64,000 nt of DNA from CAYQLY01 sp964418605 (GTDB lineage Bacteria > Bacteroidota > Bacteroidia > Cytophagales > Cyclobacteriaceae), in contig CAYQLY010000005.1 of assembly GCA_964418605.1 (NCBI GenBank), positions 62,001 to 126,000 on the forward strand, written 5' to 3'. Below, one piece after another: positions 51,664 through 60,961 of this stretch (position 1 is its first letter; each line of letters starts with the position of its first letter). Made by a program: the position numbers and the translations under genes. The notes under the pieces were generated by a model. The model had not been told where the DNA came from. It was given only the letters and a program-made list of their open reading frames with translations, and searched no databases.

Positions 51664-52317
51664 ATGAAACAAAAAATAGCATTCATGGCAATAGTTGGTT
51701 GTTTAACATTACAATCCCAAACAATAAAAGCACAAATTACATCGAAAAAAATAAACACAGACAAACTACCCTCCTCATTAAAATACAAAGGCAAAATAGT
51801 AGAAGGTGTAGAATGGAAGGATAAAAAAGGAGATAATATATTACTCCTCACAACAACAGGGCTATTTATTGATGCTGATCCTGAAACATACAGGAATTCC
51901 TGCGAGCTATATGCTTACCACTTTATAAAAACAGATAAAGAATGGAAAATGGTATGGCAACTAACCGATTTCATTCGCGAATGTGATTTGGATATTATAC
52001 TAGATTTTAAAAAAAACACATTATCTATCACAGACTTAAATAAAAACAACATCGCCGAAAGCTGGATCATGTATGAAATGTCATGCAAAGGCGATGTAAG
52101 CCCAAATGATCTAAAACTTATTATGCATGAAGGTGAAAAAAAATATGCTATCAGAGGTAGCGAAACAATGTATTTTAAAGAATATGAAAGTACTGAAAAA
52201 ACAGTCGTAAAAGGTGAAAAAAATATAGATTCTAATTTTAAAAATGGACCAGCTGTTTTTCTGGAATTTGCTAATACCCTATGGAATAAAAATAGTGTGG
52301 TAGATACAACGGAATAA
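51664..52317 (+). CDS. Secreted hypothetical protein (M949_RS01915-like)
   Basis: 217 residues with a signal peptide (MAIVGCLTLQSQTIKAQ). The mature part contains VEGVEWKDKKGDNILLLTTT, ELYAYHFIKTDKEWKMVWQL and AESWIMYEMSCKGDVSPNDL, which resemble conserved Bacteroidota proteins labelled M949_RS01915 family, associated with surface polysaccharide. That link comes from memory of the family, not from a search. It follows the TonB-type barrel by 51 bases and may share its transcript. Confidence 0.6.
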   Translation: MKQKIAFMAIVGCLTLQSQTIKAQITSKKINTDKLPSSLKYKGKIVEGVEWKDKKGDNILLLTTTGLFIDADPETYRNSCELYAYHFIKTDKEWKMVWQLTDFIRECDLDIILDFKKNTLSITDLNKNNIAESWIMYEMSCKGDVSPNDLKLIMHEGEKKYAIRGSETMYFKEYESTEKTVVKGEKNIDSNFKNGPAVFLEFANTLWNKNSVVDTTE

Positions 52318-52380
52318 AATTAAACCAATCCGGAAGATAATCAAAATGAAAAACTTAGAACAACTAAGTATACTAAAACA

Positions 52381-52410
52381 AAAAAATGCAGATAACTATC
52401 TGCATTTTTT
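52381..52410. terminator. Strong bidirectional terminator
   Basis: AAAAAATGCAGAT and ATCTGCATTTTTT (13 bp, perfect) flank a four-base loop. It lies 64 bases after the secreted protein gene on one strand and 6 bases after the GG-leader peptide on the other. Confidence 0.85.
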
Positions 52411-52415
52411 TGTTA

Positions 52416-52619
52416 TTAAATCGAGTCATAGATCGATTTAAAAAAATAACCTAACCTACTTGGCCAGCTACTAATTGTAGACCCAATAGAAGGATGACAC
52501 CTCGTAGCACCTTCTGATAAAGCTTTCCAAGAAACACCTCCAACTACATCGTTGATTTTTTTATCAGTTTTAGCCATTTTAACCAAACCTGATTTTTCTA
52601 AACTCTTTACACTTTTCAT
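52416..52619 (-). CDS. Small GG-leader peptide precursor near murI
   Basis: 67 codons. The leader (residues 1-28; it begins MKSVKSLEKSGLVKMAK) ends in VVGG and has the amphipathic, Lys-rich form of double-glycine leaders. The remaining 39 residues include Ser, Thr, one Cys and several aromatics (SEGATRCHPSIGSTISSW, RLGYFFKSIYDSI). It sits 41 bases downstream of murI on the same strand and ends at a strong terminator, so it is probably read through from murI or from an AT-rich promoter I cannot pick out. No maturation or export gene is adjacent. Confidence 0.6.
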   Translation of the reverse strand: MKSVKSLEKSGLVKMAKTDKKINDVVGGVSWKALSEGATRCHPSIGSTISSWPSRLGYFFKSIYDSI

Positions 52620-52660
52620 ATTATTTATGATTTATTTAATCCTAATTTAGAAACAAATAA

Positions 52661-53470
52661 TTACTCCCACAAGGGATAATACTCCAATTTCACCTCTTCC
52701 ATAAAAAACAAGCGAGTTGCTTCTTGAAACGAACGCGTCAGATCTGACACAAAAAATTTTTTATTTCCCACACCATTATTATACAATTGATGTCCAGCCA
52801 AATACGCATCAACTGAACGTGCTACCAATTCAGTAGCATCCAGCATATCAATTTTATTATTATAAAATCGTGCAATCTGATCTTTGATAAGTGGATAATG
52901 CGTACAACCCAATACCAACACATCTATATTTTGTAATATAGGATCAGATAAATATTCATGAATAACCTGTTCACTGATTTTGTTATTAAAAAATCCTTCT
53001 TCAATCATAGGGGCCAATAAAGGTGTAGCCAATGCATGAAGTTCGATAGCACTATGCCGCTCATCGAGCTTTTTCTTATAAATACCAGAATACACTGTTT
53101 GTTTAGTTCCAATCAAACCGATTTTTTTATCGGCATAATTAGCTATGAGATAATCTACAACGGGATCAATTACATTCATCACGTGAGCTTTCTTTCCTAC
53201 ATACTCTTTCACTAGATCATAAGCCGCTGCTGAAGCCGAATTACATGCAATCAAAATAAGCTTACACTGATGCTTTAATAATACATCACATATTTTAATA
53301 GCATAGGCTTGAATAGCAGCTGTTGACTTATCACCATACGGAAGATGAGCCGTATCCCCAAAATAAACAATATCTTCATGAGGAAGCTTTTCTGCCACCG
53401 CATGAGCCACAGTCAAACCTCCAATACCACTATCAAATATGCCTATTGGGCAATGAGCTATTGATTTCAT
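52661..53470 (-). CDS. murI: Glutamate racemase
   Basis: About 269 residues from ATG 53470; an ATG at 53509 would add 13 residues unlike the family. Catalytic Cys pairs are in LILIACNSASAAAYD (about 75) and VLVLGCTHYPLI (about 188). The start IGIFDSGIGGLTV and DTAHLPYG are standard. It supplies D-glutamate for peptidoglycan. It is divergent from ispD, whose start lies 83 bases away. Confidence 0.95.
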   Translation of the reverse strand: MKSIAHCPIGIFDSGIGGLTVAHAVAEKLPHEDIVYFGDTAHLPYGDKSTAAIQAYAIKICDVLLKHQCKLILIACNSASAAAYDLVKEYVGKKAHVMNVIDPVVDYLIANYADKKIGLIGTKQTVYSGIYKKKLDERHSAIELHALATPLLAPMIEEGFFNNKISEQVIHEYLSDPILQNIDVLVLGCTHYPLIKDQIARFYNNKIDMLDATELVARSVDAYLAGHQLYNNGVGNKKFFVSDLTRSFQEATRLFFMEEVKLEYYPLWE

Positions 53471-53553
53471 TGTATAATAATGTAAAAATAAAACAAAGAA
53501 GCCATCCATATACCGAGTTTAACTATTATTTTGTAGGTTAGTGGAAAAATTAT

Positions 53554-54246
53554 ATGAACAAATACGCTCTCCTTGTAGCTAGCGGTACAGGCACACGCAT
53601 GAATCAAACAATCCCTAAACAGTTTTTAAACATCGGGGGAAAACCTATATTGCTGCATACATTGGAGCGCTTCTATCAAGCAGATCATTCTATTCATATT
53701 ATCCTAGTCATTGCCAAAGAATATATTGAAGTATGGAAAAAAATAGTGAAAGATTATGCCATAACCATACCTCATAAGATCACCCAAGGTGGGGAAAACC
53801 GCTATCAGTCTGTAGCCAATGGACTAGCAGATATCTCTAAAAAAGATGAGAGCGAAAAAAGTTTAATTGCCATTCACGATGGCGTAAGACCTTTTGTAAC
53901 AAAAGACATTATAAACAAATCTTATGAACTGGCAGAAATCCATGGTACTGCTATACCCTGTGTGATGCCTAAAGATACGGTCAAACAATTAGTCGAAAAA
54001 AAAGTAAAAACATTAGATCGTTCAAGTATACGACTTGCACAAACACCTCAAACATTTCAAGCAAGCATTATTCAACAAACATACCGCCAAACAAAAAATT
54101 CACCTGCCTTTACAGACGATGCAAGCATGGCAGAAGCAGCAGGGTTTCCTATTTTTTTATTTGAAGGATCATACGATAACATAAAAATAACAACACCAGA
54201 AGATTTATATATTGCAGAAAAATTATTAACATATCAATTGAAGTAA
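53554..54246 (+). CDS. ispD: 2-C-methyl-D-erythritol 4-phosphate cytidylyltransferase
   Basis: 230 residues. CTP-binding motif ASGTGTRMNQTIPKQF (about 9-24), IHDGVRPFV (about 109) and TDDASMAEA near the end match IspD of the MEP isoprenoid pathway. It joins CTP and methylerythritol phosphate. It ends 3 bases before ugd and is probably co-transcribed with it. Confidence 0.95.
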   Translation: MNKYALLVASGTGTRMNQTIPKQFLNIGGKPILLHTLERFYQADHSIHIILVIAKEYIEVWKKIVKDYAITIPHKITQGGENRYQSVANGLADISKKDESEKSLIAIHDGVRPFVTKDIINKSYELAEIHGTAIPCVMPKDTVKQLVEKKVKTLDRSSIRLAQTPQTFQASIIQQTYRQTKNSPAFTDDASMAEAAGFPIFLFEGSYDNIKITTPEDLYIAEKLLTYQLK

Positions 54247-54249
54247 AAA

Positions 54250-55560
54250 ATGAAAATAGCAGTTGTAGGAACAGGATACGTCGGATTAGTGACAGGCGTT
54301 TGTTTAGCAGAAATAGGAAATGCTGTAACATGTATCGATATTGATTTGGAAAAGGTTAAACAATTATCTGATGGTAAAATACCAATTTATGAACCAGGCT
54401 TAGATCCACTCTTTCAACGTAACATTCAACAGAAACGCATTCGGTTTATATCTTCATTGTCTGAAGGGATACAAAAAGCAAACATCATTTTTTTAGCTTT
54501 ACCTACCCCATCACAAGAAGATGGCTCAGCAGATGTAACACACATCGAACGTGTAGCAAATCAACTCGGTGATTTACTAACCGACTATACTGTTGTTGTT
54601 ACAAAAAGTACAGTACCTGTAGGAACTACTGAACGAGTAAAAGAAATTATTCAAAAAAAAGTATCATTTCCAATTGATGTCGTCTCTAATCCTGAGTTTT
54701 TACGAGAAGGATATGCCGTAGATGATTTCATGAAACCAGATCGTATTATAATAGGCACTACATCTGAAAAGGCCAAAGACATTATGAGTAAATTATACAT
54801 GCCGTTCACTCGCCAAGGGAATCCTTTATTATTTATGGATGAGCGATCGGCTGAACTTGCCAAGTATGCCGCCAATGCTTTCTTGGCAACAAAAATTACG
54901 TTTATGAATGAAATTGCTAACCTCTGTGAAAAAGTAGGCGCTAATGTAGAATCCATTCGCGATGGCATTGGAGCTGATGAACGTATCGGAAAACGATTTC
55001 TCTTTGCAGGCATTGGCTATGGTGGAGGATGCTTTCCCAAGGATGTCTTAGCCTTATCAAAAATTGCTACGGATTACAGTTATGATTTTAAAATCATTCG
55101 TTCTGTTATGGAAGTTAACAGTGCTCAACAACTTCGGTTATTTGTAAAAATGAAAAAATTTTTCAAAAATAAATTAGAAAATAAAACAATTGCCATTTGG
55201 GGTTTATCTTTCAAGCCCAATACAGATGATATCCGTGAAGCACCTGCTATAGCCAATATACATCTTTTACTCAAAGAAAAGGCGATCATTCGTGCTTATG
55301 ATCCGGAAGCTATGCCAAACACAATAAAAGTATTTAACTCTGACATCTACTTAGCAAAAGACCCTTATGATGCGTTAATTGGTGCAGATGCCTTAATGGT
55401 ATTTACAGAATGGCCTGTTTTTAGAAGTCCGGATTTTGAAAAAATGAATAAAAATTTAAATCAAAAAATTATTTTTGATGGCAGAAATGTATTCGAACCT
55501 TTACAATTAAAAGGAATGGGGTATGAATATTTTAGTATCGGCAGGGAAAAAGAATCATAA
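54250..55560 (+). CDS. ugd: UDP-glucose/UDP-sugar 6-dehydrogenase
   Basis: 436 residues. NAD motif IAVVGTGYVGLVTGVCLAE at the N-terminus; catalytic Cys in GIGYGGGCFPKDVLAL (about 260); the second Rossmann-like domain has WGLSFKPNTDDIREAP. It oxidises UDP-glucose to UDP-glucuronate for surface polysaccharides. It begins 3 bases after ispD and converges on the TerC gene with 5 bases between stops. Confidence 0.94.
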   Translation: MKIAVVGTGYVGLVTGVCLAEIGNAVTCIDIDLEKVKQLSDGKIPIYEPGLDPLFQRNIQQKRIRFISSLSEGIQKANIIFLALPTPSQEDGSADVTHIERVANQLGDLLTDYTVVVTKSTVPVGTTERVKEIIQKKVSFPIDVVSNPEFLREGYAVDDFMKPDRIIIGTTSEKAKDIMSKLYMPFTRQGNPLLFMDERSAELAKYAANAFLATKITFMNEIANLCEKVGANVESIRDGIGADERIGKRFLFAGIGYGGGCFPKDVLALSKIATDYSYDFKIIRSVMEVNSAQQLRLFVKMKKFFKNKLENKTIAIWGLSFKPNTDDIREAPAIANIHLLLKEKAIIRAYDPEAMPNTIKVFNSDIYLAKDPYDALIGADALMVFTEWPVFRSPDFEKMNKNLNQKIIFDGRNVFEPLQLKGMGYEYFSIGREKES

Positions 55561-55565
55561 CAAAA

Positions 55566-56321
55566 TCAATCCTTCTTTTTATCGTCTTGCTCAAAAGACT
55601 CTCTCAGCTTAACAGGCTTAGATGACCGTTTACGCACACGCATATTTAGCACTTCAACACCAAGTGAAAAGGCCATCGCAAAATAAACATATCCCTTTGG
55701 CACATGAACATGAAATGCTTCTACTACCAATAACATCCCTATCATAATTAAAAATGATAGAGCCAACATCTTCATAGAAGGATGACGATGAATAAACGAG
55801 CTAATCATACCTGAAAATAACATCATCACAATCAAAGAGATAACAACAGATGCAATCATAATCGGCAAATCATTAACAAGTCCTACAGCTGTAAGAATAG
55901 AATCAAATGAAAAAACAATATCTAATAAAATAATTTGTAGGATCGCAGACCAAAATCGAAGTTTTTTATCACTTGTACTTTGATCATCACCTTCTAACTT
56001 CTGATGAATTTCAGATGTGCTTTTTGCCAATAAAAAAAGTCCTCCTCCTAATAAAATAATATCTTTACCTGAAAGATCAAATCCAAACAAACTAATAAGT
56101 GTTTTTTTTAACCCAATAATCCAACTGATTCCAAACAATAAAGCAATGCGAACGAAAAGAGCCAGAACCAACCCCATATTTCTCGCTTTCGATCGTTGTT
56201 TCGCAGGAAGTTTCTCTGACAGAATAGATATAAAAATAATATTATCAATCCCTAGAATGATCTCTAAAAAAGTAAGCGTGAGTAAGCTTACTAATGATCC
56301 AGTTGTTAACCATTTATCCAT
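55566..56321 (-). CDS. TerC family membrane protein
   Basis: 251 residues with seven to eight membrane helices. The family motif LEIILGIDNIIFISILSEKLP is near the N-terminus (about 20-40), and a second acidic helix reads LLDIVFSFDSILTAVGLV. TerC/Alx proteins move metal ions such as manganese or calcium. The C-terminal tail is basic and charged (RKRSSKPVKLRESFEQDDKKK). It starts 21 bases after the era stop on the same strand. Confidence 0.92.
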   Translation of the reverse strand: MDKWLTTGSLVSLLTLTFLEIILGIDNIIFISILSEKLPAKQRSKARNMGLVLALFVRIALLFGISWIIGLKKTLISLFGFDLSGKDIILLGGGLFLLAKSTSEIHQKLEGDDQSTSDKKLRFWSAILQIILLDIVFSFDSILTAVGLVNDLPIMIASVVISLIVMMLFSGMISSFIHRHPSMKMLALSFLIMIGMLLVVEAFHVHVPKGYVYFAMAFSLGVEVLNMRVRKRSSKPVKLRESFEQDDKKKD

Positions 56322-56342
56322 ATATTAAAATTACAAAACTAA

Positions 56343-57221
56343 TTAATATCCAAAACGATCCAATTTCTTTTCATTCCGACGCCAATCTTTTTCTACCTTG
56401 ACAAACTGCTCCAAAAATATTTTTTTTTGAAAAAATTGCTCTAAATCTTTTCGAGCAGCTATACCCAATTTTTTCATATTCTCTCCTTTTTTCCCTATAA
56501 CAATTGCTTTCTGACTTTCTCGCTCCACATAAATTTCAGCTGCAATACGAATAATCTTATCTTCTTCTTTAAATGATGTAACCTCAACTTGACAGCAATA
56601 AGGTACTTCCTCTGCATATATCAGAAATAATTTCTCGCGAATAATTTCAGCAGCAAAAAAACGCTCAGACTGCGATGATATATCTTCTTTCGGATAATAC
56701 GGCGGATGCAAAGGAAGCAACCCAATAAGAGTAGAAAGCAAATCTGGAATGTGTACCCCATCACGTGCTGATACTGCCATCACGTTTGAAAATAGATTCT
56801 TTTGTTCAACTGTTTCTACCTCTTTCTTCACAACCTCCTCTGAAAACAAATCCATCTTCGTGATAATTAAAAAAACAGGAACATCTCGTTTTTTCAACTG
56901 AACAAGCAACTCCTCATTGATAGGCTCTTCAGGTTCAACCAAATAAAGAATAAGATCGGCATCCTCTAACGAAGCATATACAAACTTCATCATACGCTGA
57001 TGAAGCATATACATGGGTTCCAAAATACCCGGCGTATCGGAATAAACGATTTGAAAATCATCGCCATTAAGAATTCCCATTACCCGATGCCTGGTCGTCT
57101 GTGCCTTTGATGTAACTATAGATAATTTTTGACCTACCAATGCATTCATTAAGGTAGATTTTCCCACATTTGGCTTGCCAACAATACTTACAAAACCGGC
57201 TTTATGGGTAGCATTGGTCAT
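56343..57221 (-). CDS. era: GTPase Era
   Basis: About 292 residues from ATG 57221; an ATG at 57269 would add a hydrophobic stretch not in the family. G motifs: GKPNVGKST (G1), SDTPGI (G3), ITKMDLFS (G4) and SARDG (G5). The C-terminal KH domain has IVIGKKGENMKKLGIAARKD. Era binds the 16S rRNA end during 30S assembly. An initiator tRNA lies 55 bases upstream and may share the transcript. Confidence 0.95.
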   Translation of the reverse strand: MTNATHKAGFVSIVGKPNVGKSTLMNALVGQKLSIVTSKAQTTRHRVMGILNGDDFQIVYSDTPGILEPMYMLHQRMMKFVYASLEDADLILYLVEPEEPINEELLVQLKKRDVPVFLIITKMDLFSEEVVKKEVETVEQKNLFSNVMAVSARDGVHIPDLLSTLIGLLPLHPPYYPKEDISSQSERFFAAEIIREKLFLIYAEEVPYCCQVEVTSFKEEDKIIRIAAEIYVERESQKAIVIGKKGENMKKLGIAARKDLEQFFQKKIFLEQFVKVEKDWRRNEKKLDRFGY

Positions 57222-57276
57222 ATCGAAGTAGATAAAAATAAGGACAAACACTGTGTTTGCCCTCTTCATACTATTG

Positions 57277-57348
<72 letters not shown>

Positions 57349-57358
57349 ATTTGAACTG

Positions 57359-57366
57359 CAAATATA
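57359..57366 (-). promoter_or_regulatory. Candidate -7 box for the initiator tRNA (and perhaps era)
   Basis: TATATTTG on the minus strand matches TAnnTTTG. Its predicted start near 57352 is only a few bases before the tRNA 5' end. Confidence 0.5.
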
Positions 57367-57452
57367 CTGATAATTTGGTAGAAATAGAAGCTTTGCATCG
57401 AAAACAGGTGAAACAAAAACCTGAAAGTTTACCTCATAACGAGAATTATGAA

Positions 57453-57488
57453 AAAAACCCCAGAAACTCTTGATGTTTCCGGGGTTTT
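57453..57488 (-). terminator. Terminator after TPR lipoprotein B
   Basis: AAAACCCC and GGGGTTTT, together with GAAAC/GTTTC, form a long stem around a short loop. On the minus strand it ends in TTTTTTTC, 22 bases after the TPR gene stop. Confidence 0.8.
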
Positions 57489-57509
57489 CAAAGGAGATGA
57501 TATGGTAGG

Positions 57510-59078
57510 TTAGTTGCTCCGTTTACGGAAAATACCTACCCAAGCCGTGAGGCGATTTAAATGATTGCCTACATTAGTAAGGCGACGGCGAAGCTTAGGC
57601 CATTCATCCCAATCACTCAGGTATTTATCCAGCATGGCTATGACCACATCCATGATTTTCAGATGATCTTTGGTATGCTTCACCAGCTTGACAACCCAAC
57701 GTACCACTGCAAAACCTAATAACAATACAAAAAGACCTGAGGTAGCCTCCACTCCTTTTGCCCACAGCCACTTCCACCACAACACCCGAATCTCTTTGGT
57801 GGTAGACGTGTAGGTTTTTAGCAACTCTTGGCAGTTTTGCTGTTGGTCAAGAGCAGCTTGTTGATCCGTTTTAGAAATAGAGGCTTGCAGACTAGTATGT
57901 GATTGATAATGCGCCTGAGCCTCATCTGTCTTTTTCAATTGATGGTAGCAGGTGATAAGCAACTCTTCTATACCGGATTGTAGCTTGGTATTCTCAATTT
58001 GTTTAGAAAGTGCTAAGCCTTCTTCTAAATACTCTAATGCTTTGGAGGGATTATGTTGATGAAGTAATACATCTCCTAAAAGCTCTTGGCTATAGGTAAG
58101 AACATAATTATCTTTCTCTGTTTTAGCAATAGCTTCTGAACGTAAAAAATGGCGATAAGCCTCTTCCCATTTTTCTTCTTTAATAAAAATTAACCCTAAA
58201 TTCAGATACACATACGCTAATTGGATGTCCACTTTATCTATCTTTAATTCAAGACTTTTGTTATAATAGGCCTTAGCTGAATCCAACTTATTCTGAACAT
58301 AATACAAAGCTCCGATATCATTATAAGAATCAAGAATCAAGTTTTCATCTTTCATAGATTCTCTGTATTTCAACGCATCTTGAAAATTATACAAGGCCCG
58401 CTCATAGTCTTTTTGATTCATAAGAGCCAACCCTTGGCTTCTCAAAGACCCTGCAAGTTGAGCCTGCGCATGTATATCATACCATACGGAGGCTGCTTTA
58501 CTATAAAACGTATACGCATTGGTCATGTCTCCGGCAAGGTAAAATACCTTGCCTATGTTGTCGTTTGCATCAGCTACCTGTGCCAACTCATTGCTTTTTT
58601 CAGCATAGTACAACTGCCATATGTAGTTTTCTAAAGCTTTGTTATACTTTTTTTGTAATTGTTCAATATGTCCAAGTCGATTATAAGCCAGCGCTATCTC
58701 TTGTTTATAATCCAATTCTTTGGCGACATAGAGTTGTCTTTCGGCATATACTTGGGCTTTATCAAAATCACCATTGAGCATATACTCACGACTTTTACTG
58801 TCTAAATCGACGAGAGAAAAAATATCTACTTTGACTGCATAACTGCTTCCATCTCCCCTTAAATTGCTATTAAGATTATCAAGCGTTTTATCTTTGCATG
58901 AATTTGCAGTAAAAAAGAGAATGATAATAAGAACACAAAAACCTAATTTTCTTAAGATTTGTTTCCTGATGGAGGATTCGGTAACGGTGCTGAATCCACC
59001 CCTCCCTTGATTGCTTTTGTAGAGTTGATGCATAAGGTTTTCATGTTTAAAGTTAGCAAAATGTCTTAAATCTCTCAT
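57510..59078 (-). CDS. TPR lipoprotein B with membrane helix
   Basis: About 522 residues from ATG 59078; the longest frame (to 59168) would begin upstream of the promoter box at 59110-59117. An N-terminal extension of about 40 residues precedes a lipoprotein-type signal (LGFCVLIIILFFTANSC). TPR repeats cover about 100-330 of the mature chain (LAYNRLGHIEQLQKKYNKAL, AYRHFLRSEAIAKTEKDNYV). A membrane helix follows (LFVLLLGFAVVRWVVKLV) and then a short basic tail rich in Leu/Arg. Same design as the protein at 13174-14676, with different tail. Probable scaffold or sensor; function unknown. Confidence 0.75.
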   Translation of the reverse strand: MRDLRHFANFKHENLMHQLYKSNQGRGGFSTVTESSIRKQILRKLGFCVLIIILFFTANSCKDKTLDNLNSNLRGDGSSYAVKVDIFSLVDLDSKSREYMLNGDFDKAQVYAERQLYVAKELDYKQEIALAYNRLGHIEQLQKKYNKALENYIWQLYYAEKSNELAQVADANDNIGKVFYLAGDMTNAYTFYSKAASVWYDIHAQAQLAGSLRSQGLALMNQKDYERALYNFQDALKYRESMKDENLILDSYNDIGALYYVQNKLDSAKAYYNKSLELKIDKVDIQLAYVYLNLGLIFIKEEKWEEAYRHFLRSEAIAKTEKDNYVLTYSQELLGDVLLHQHNPSKALEYLEEGLALSKQIENTKLQSGIEELLITCYHQLKKTDEAQAHYQSHTSLQASISKTDQQAALDQQQNCQELLKTYTSTTKEIRVLWWKWLWAKGVEATSGLFVLLLGFAVVRWVVKLVKHTKDHLKIMDVVIAMLDKYLSDWDEWPKLRRRLTNVGNHLNRLTAWVGIFRKRSN

Positions 59079-59109
59079 GATAAATATACGATGTATTATA
59101 TACCTTTTC

Positions 59110-59139
59110 CAAACATAACTAAAAAAAATAAAGTACAAA
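59110..59139 (-). promoter_or_regulatory. Promoter for TPR lipoprotein B
   Basis: On the minus strand TTTG (59139-59136), an 18-base spacer and TATGTTTG (59117-59110) match the Bacteroidota consensus with one base less spacing. The predicted start is near 59103, about 25 bases before ATG 59078. Confidence 0.55.
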
Positions 59140-59268
59140 AAAATAATTTCACTTGACGATAAATTCATCCATCAAAATAACAAAAAAATGCGTTTTTGGA
59201 TCATTCATGCCGTTTTTAGTGTAAGTGTAAAAAATAAAAATGGTGTGATTTTTTTACAAGGTACCATT

Positions 59269-59408
59269 AAAATCACAAAAAACAAAGAGGTACGCTTTAT
59301 TTTTTTACGTCTTTGCGCGAGGAGCGCAGCGACGAAGCAATCTCACCCATCGGTTGACTTTGCCGAGTGTACTCTTACTCACTCGCGACACGCAAGCGAG
59401 TAAGAGGG
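59269..59408 (+). repeat. Dispersed repeat, copy 2
   Basis: Close relative of 15295-15446. It shares AAAATCACAAAAAACAAAGA, the ACGTCTTTGCG block, GACGAAGCAATCTCAC and the terminal hairpin with arms CTCTTACTC and GAGTAAGAG. It differs by two gaps of 3 and 9 bases that keep the same frame. The frame ends in ECTLTHSRHASE before a stop in both copies. Confidence 0.8.
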
Positions 59409-59484
59409 GGCTTGGTCACAAAATAGCTATTTCACTACGCTCAACAGGATAAAAAAGAGCCATTCCTTAAAGAAAATAGTATTG

Positions 59485-60879
59485 TTAAAAAATAGATCTA
59501 AAGATCAAAAATAATGTACCAGACAATGTCATAACCACAGGTAGTGTAAGCACCCAGGCCATCAATATATTTCGTACGGTATTACCTTGCAAGTTTCCTA
59601 GTCCACGTGAAGCTACCATGCTTCCCGCTATCCCCGACGAAAGCACATGGGTTGTACTCACAGGAAGTCCCAAGAAAGTAGACATACCAATTGTGCTGGC
59701 AGCTGTAAACTCAGCACAGGTACCTTGAGCATAAGTCATGTGGGTCTTGCCAATTTTTTCACCTACTGTTTTAACGATGCGTTTCCAGCCAATCATGGTT
59801 CCTAAACCTAATGAAATAGAGATCATCAACAACACCCAGAAAGGTGCATAATCTGTATGTTGTCTCAAATTTTTACATTCATCTTTGAGTTGTTTTATTT
59901 CGGTTTTTGAAATACTTATTAAAGGCTGAGAGGTAATAAGCTTCACATGAGATTGAATCAGTAAAATATTTTTTCGGACAATATATTTTTTTTCTTTAGG
60001 TATGGTATTTGAATTAGATTTCAAAATCAATTTCGTTTCTACAAGCTCATCCTTAGTTTGTTGTAATTTTTTTCGATCTTTTAAAGAAAGTTCTTCAGGA
60101 TTAATATGTGAGACCATCAACTCAATGCGATCTAATGGACGATGAAGATCAGCAACACGCTTAGATTGATCTAGTGCAAAATAGGTTGGAACAATACCTA
60201 TCAGAATAAGCATCACCAAGCCTACTCCCTTTTGACCATCATTTGAGCCATGTGAAAAGCTAACACCTGTACAAGTTAAAATAAGCATAGAGCGTATCCA
60301 TGTAGGCGGCTTATGATTTTTATGTGGTTCTTTATAAAGCTTAGGGTTCTTGACAAGCCGCTTCATCATAAACATTAAGAAAATCGTCAAGCAAAATCCT
60401 ATAGTAGGGGAAATGAGGAGAGACAATCCCATCTCGCTTGCTTTTTGCCAATTGACAACTTCATGCTCTACATCCGGCAAAAGCGAGTAGGCTATCCCTA
60501 CACCTAAAATGGAGCCTACAAGGGTATGTGTGCTAGATGCAGGAAGACCTAAATACCACGTTCCCAAATTCCAAAATATAGCACTGATTAATAATGCCAT
60601 AATCATAGCCATACTCTGATATACATCTTGGTTGACTAACAATTCTACCGGAAGAAGATTTACAATACTCATCGCCACACCTATACCTCCAGCAAATACC
60701 CCTAAAAAATTACAAAACCCAGACCACACCACTGCTACCCATGGCTTGAGTGAGTGCGTATATATGACCGTTGCTACAGCATTAGCTGTATCATGAAAAC
60801 CATTTACAAATTCAAATCCACAAGCAGCTATTAATGATATTATTAACAGCAACAAGGTGATTGTCTCTAAGTCAAACAT
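59485..60879 (-). CDS. PiT family inorganic phosphate transporter
   Basis: 464 residues with about ten membrane helices in two related halves. The PiT signatures are GFEFVNGFHDTANAVATVIY near the N-terminus and TFLGLPVSTTHVLSSGIAGS near the C-terminus. A large cytoplasmic insertion (about 235-345, charged and helical) lies between the halves. It imports phosphate or metal-phosphate with protons or sodium. The gene is separated from TPR B by the repeat region. Confidence 0.92.
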   Translation of the reverse strand: MFDLETITLLLLIISLIAACGFEFVNGFHDTANAVATVIYTHSLKPWVAVVWSGFCNFLGVFAGGIGVAMSIVNLLPVELLVNQDVYQSMAMIMALLISAIFWNLGTWYLGLPASSTHTLVGSILGVGIAYSLLPDVEHEVVNWQKASEMGLSLLISPTIGFCLTIFLMFMMKRLVKNPKLYKEPHKNHKPPTWIRSMLILTCTGVSFSHGSNDGQKGVGLVMLILIGIVPTYFALDQSKRVADLHRPLDRIELMVSHINPEELSLKDRKKLQQTKDELVETKLILKSNSNTIPKEKKYIVRKNILLIQSHVKLITSQPLISISKTEIKQLKDECKNLRQHTDYAPFWVLLMISISLGLGTMIGWKRIVKTVGEKIGKTHMTYAQGTCAEFTAASTIGMSTFLGLPVSTTHVLSSGIAGSMVASRGLGNLQGNTVRNILMAWVLTLPVVMTLSGTLFLIFRSIF

Positions 60880-60961
60880 GGGGTTTGTTTCAGGGTTCGT
60901 TGAAAGATAGTTGAAAAACCTAAAAAAAGTGCTTTTTTCGTATTAACTTATTGTTAAATTT

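Larger units (their letters stand above)
59079..59484. other. Intergenic region with TPR B promoter and dispersed repeat copy 2
   Basis: The promoter of TPR lipoprotein B lies at 59110-59139. From 59188 an open frame on the plus strand runs through the second repeat copy to 59403. The rest is AT-rich with no other gene seen. Confidence 0.65.

Noticed and set aside
59188..59403. 71-codon ORF through repeat copy 2 as a real gene
   Set aside because: It runs through a dispersed repeat and has no ribosome site or family match. The conserved frame is listed as a finding about the repeat rather than as a gene.
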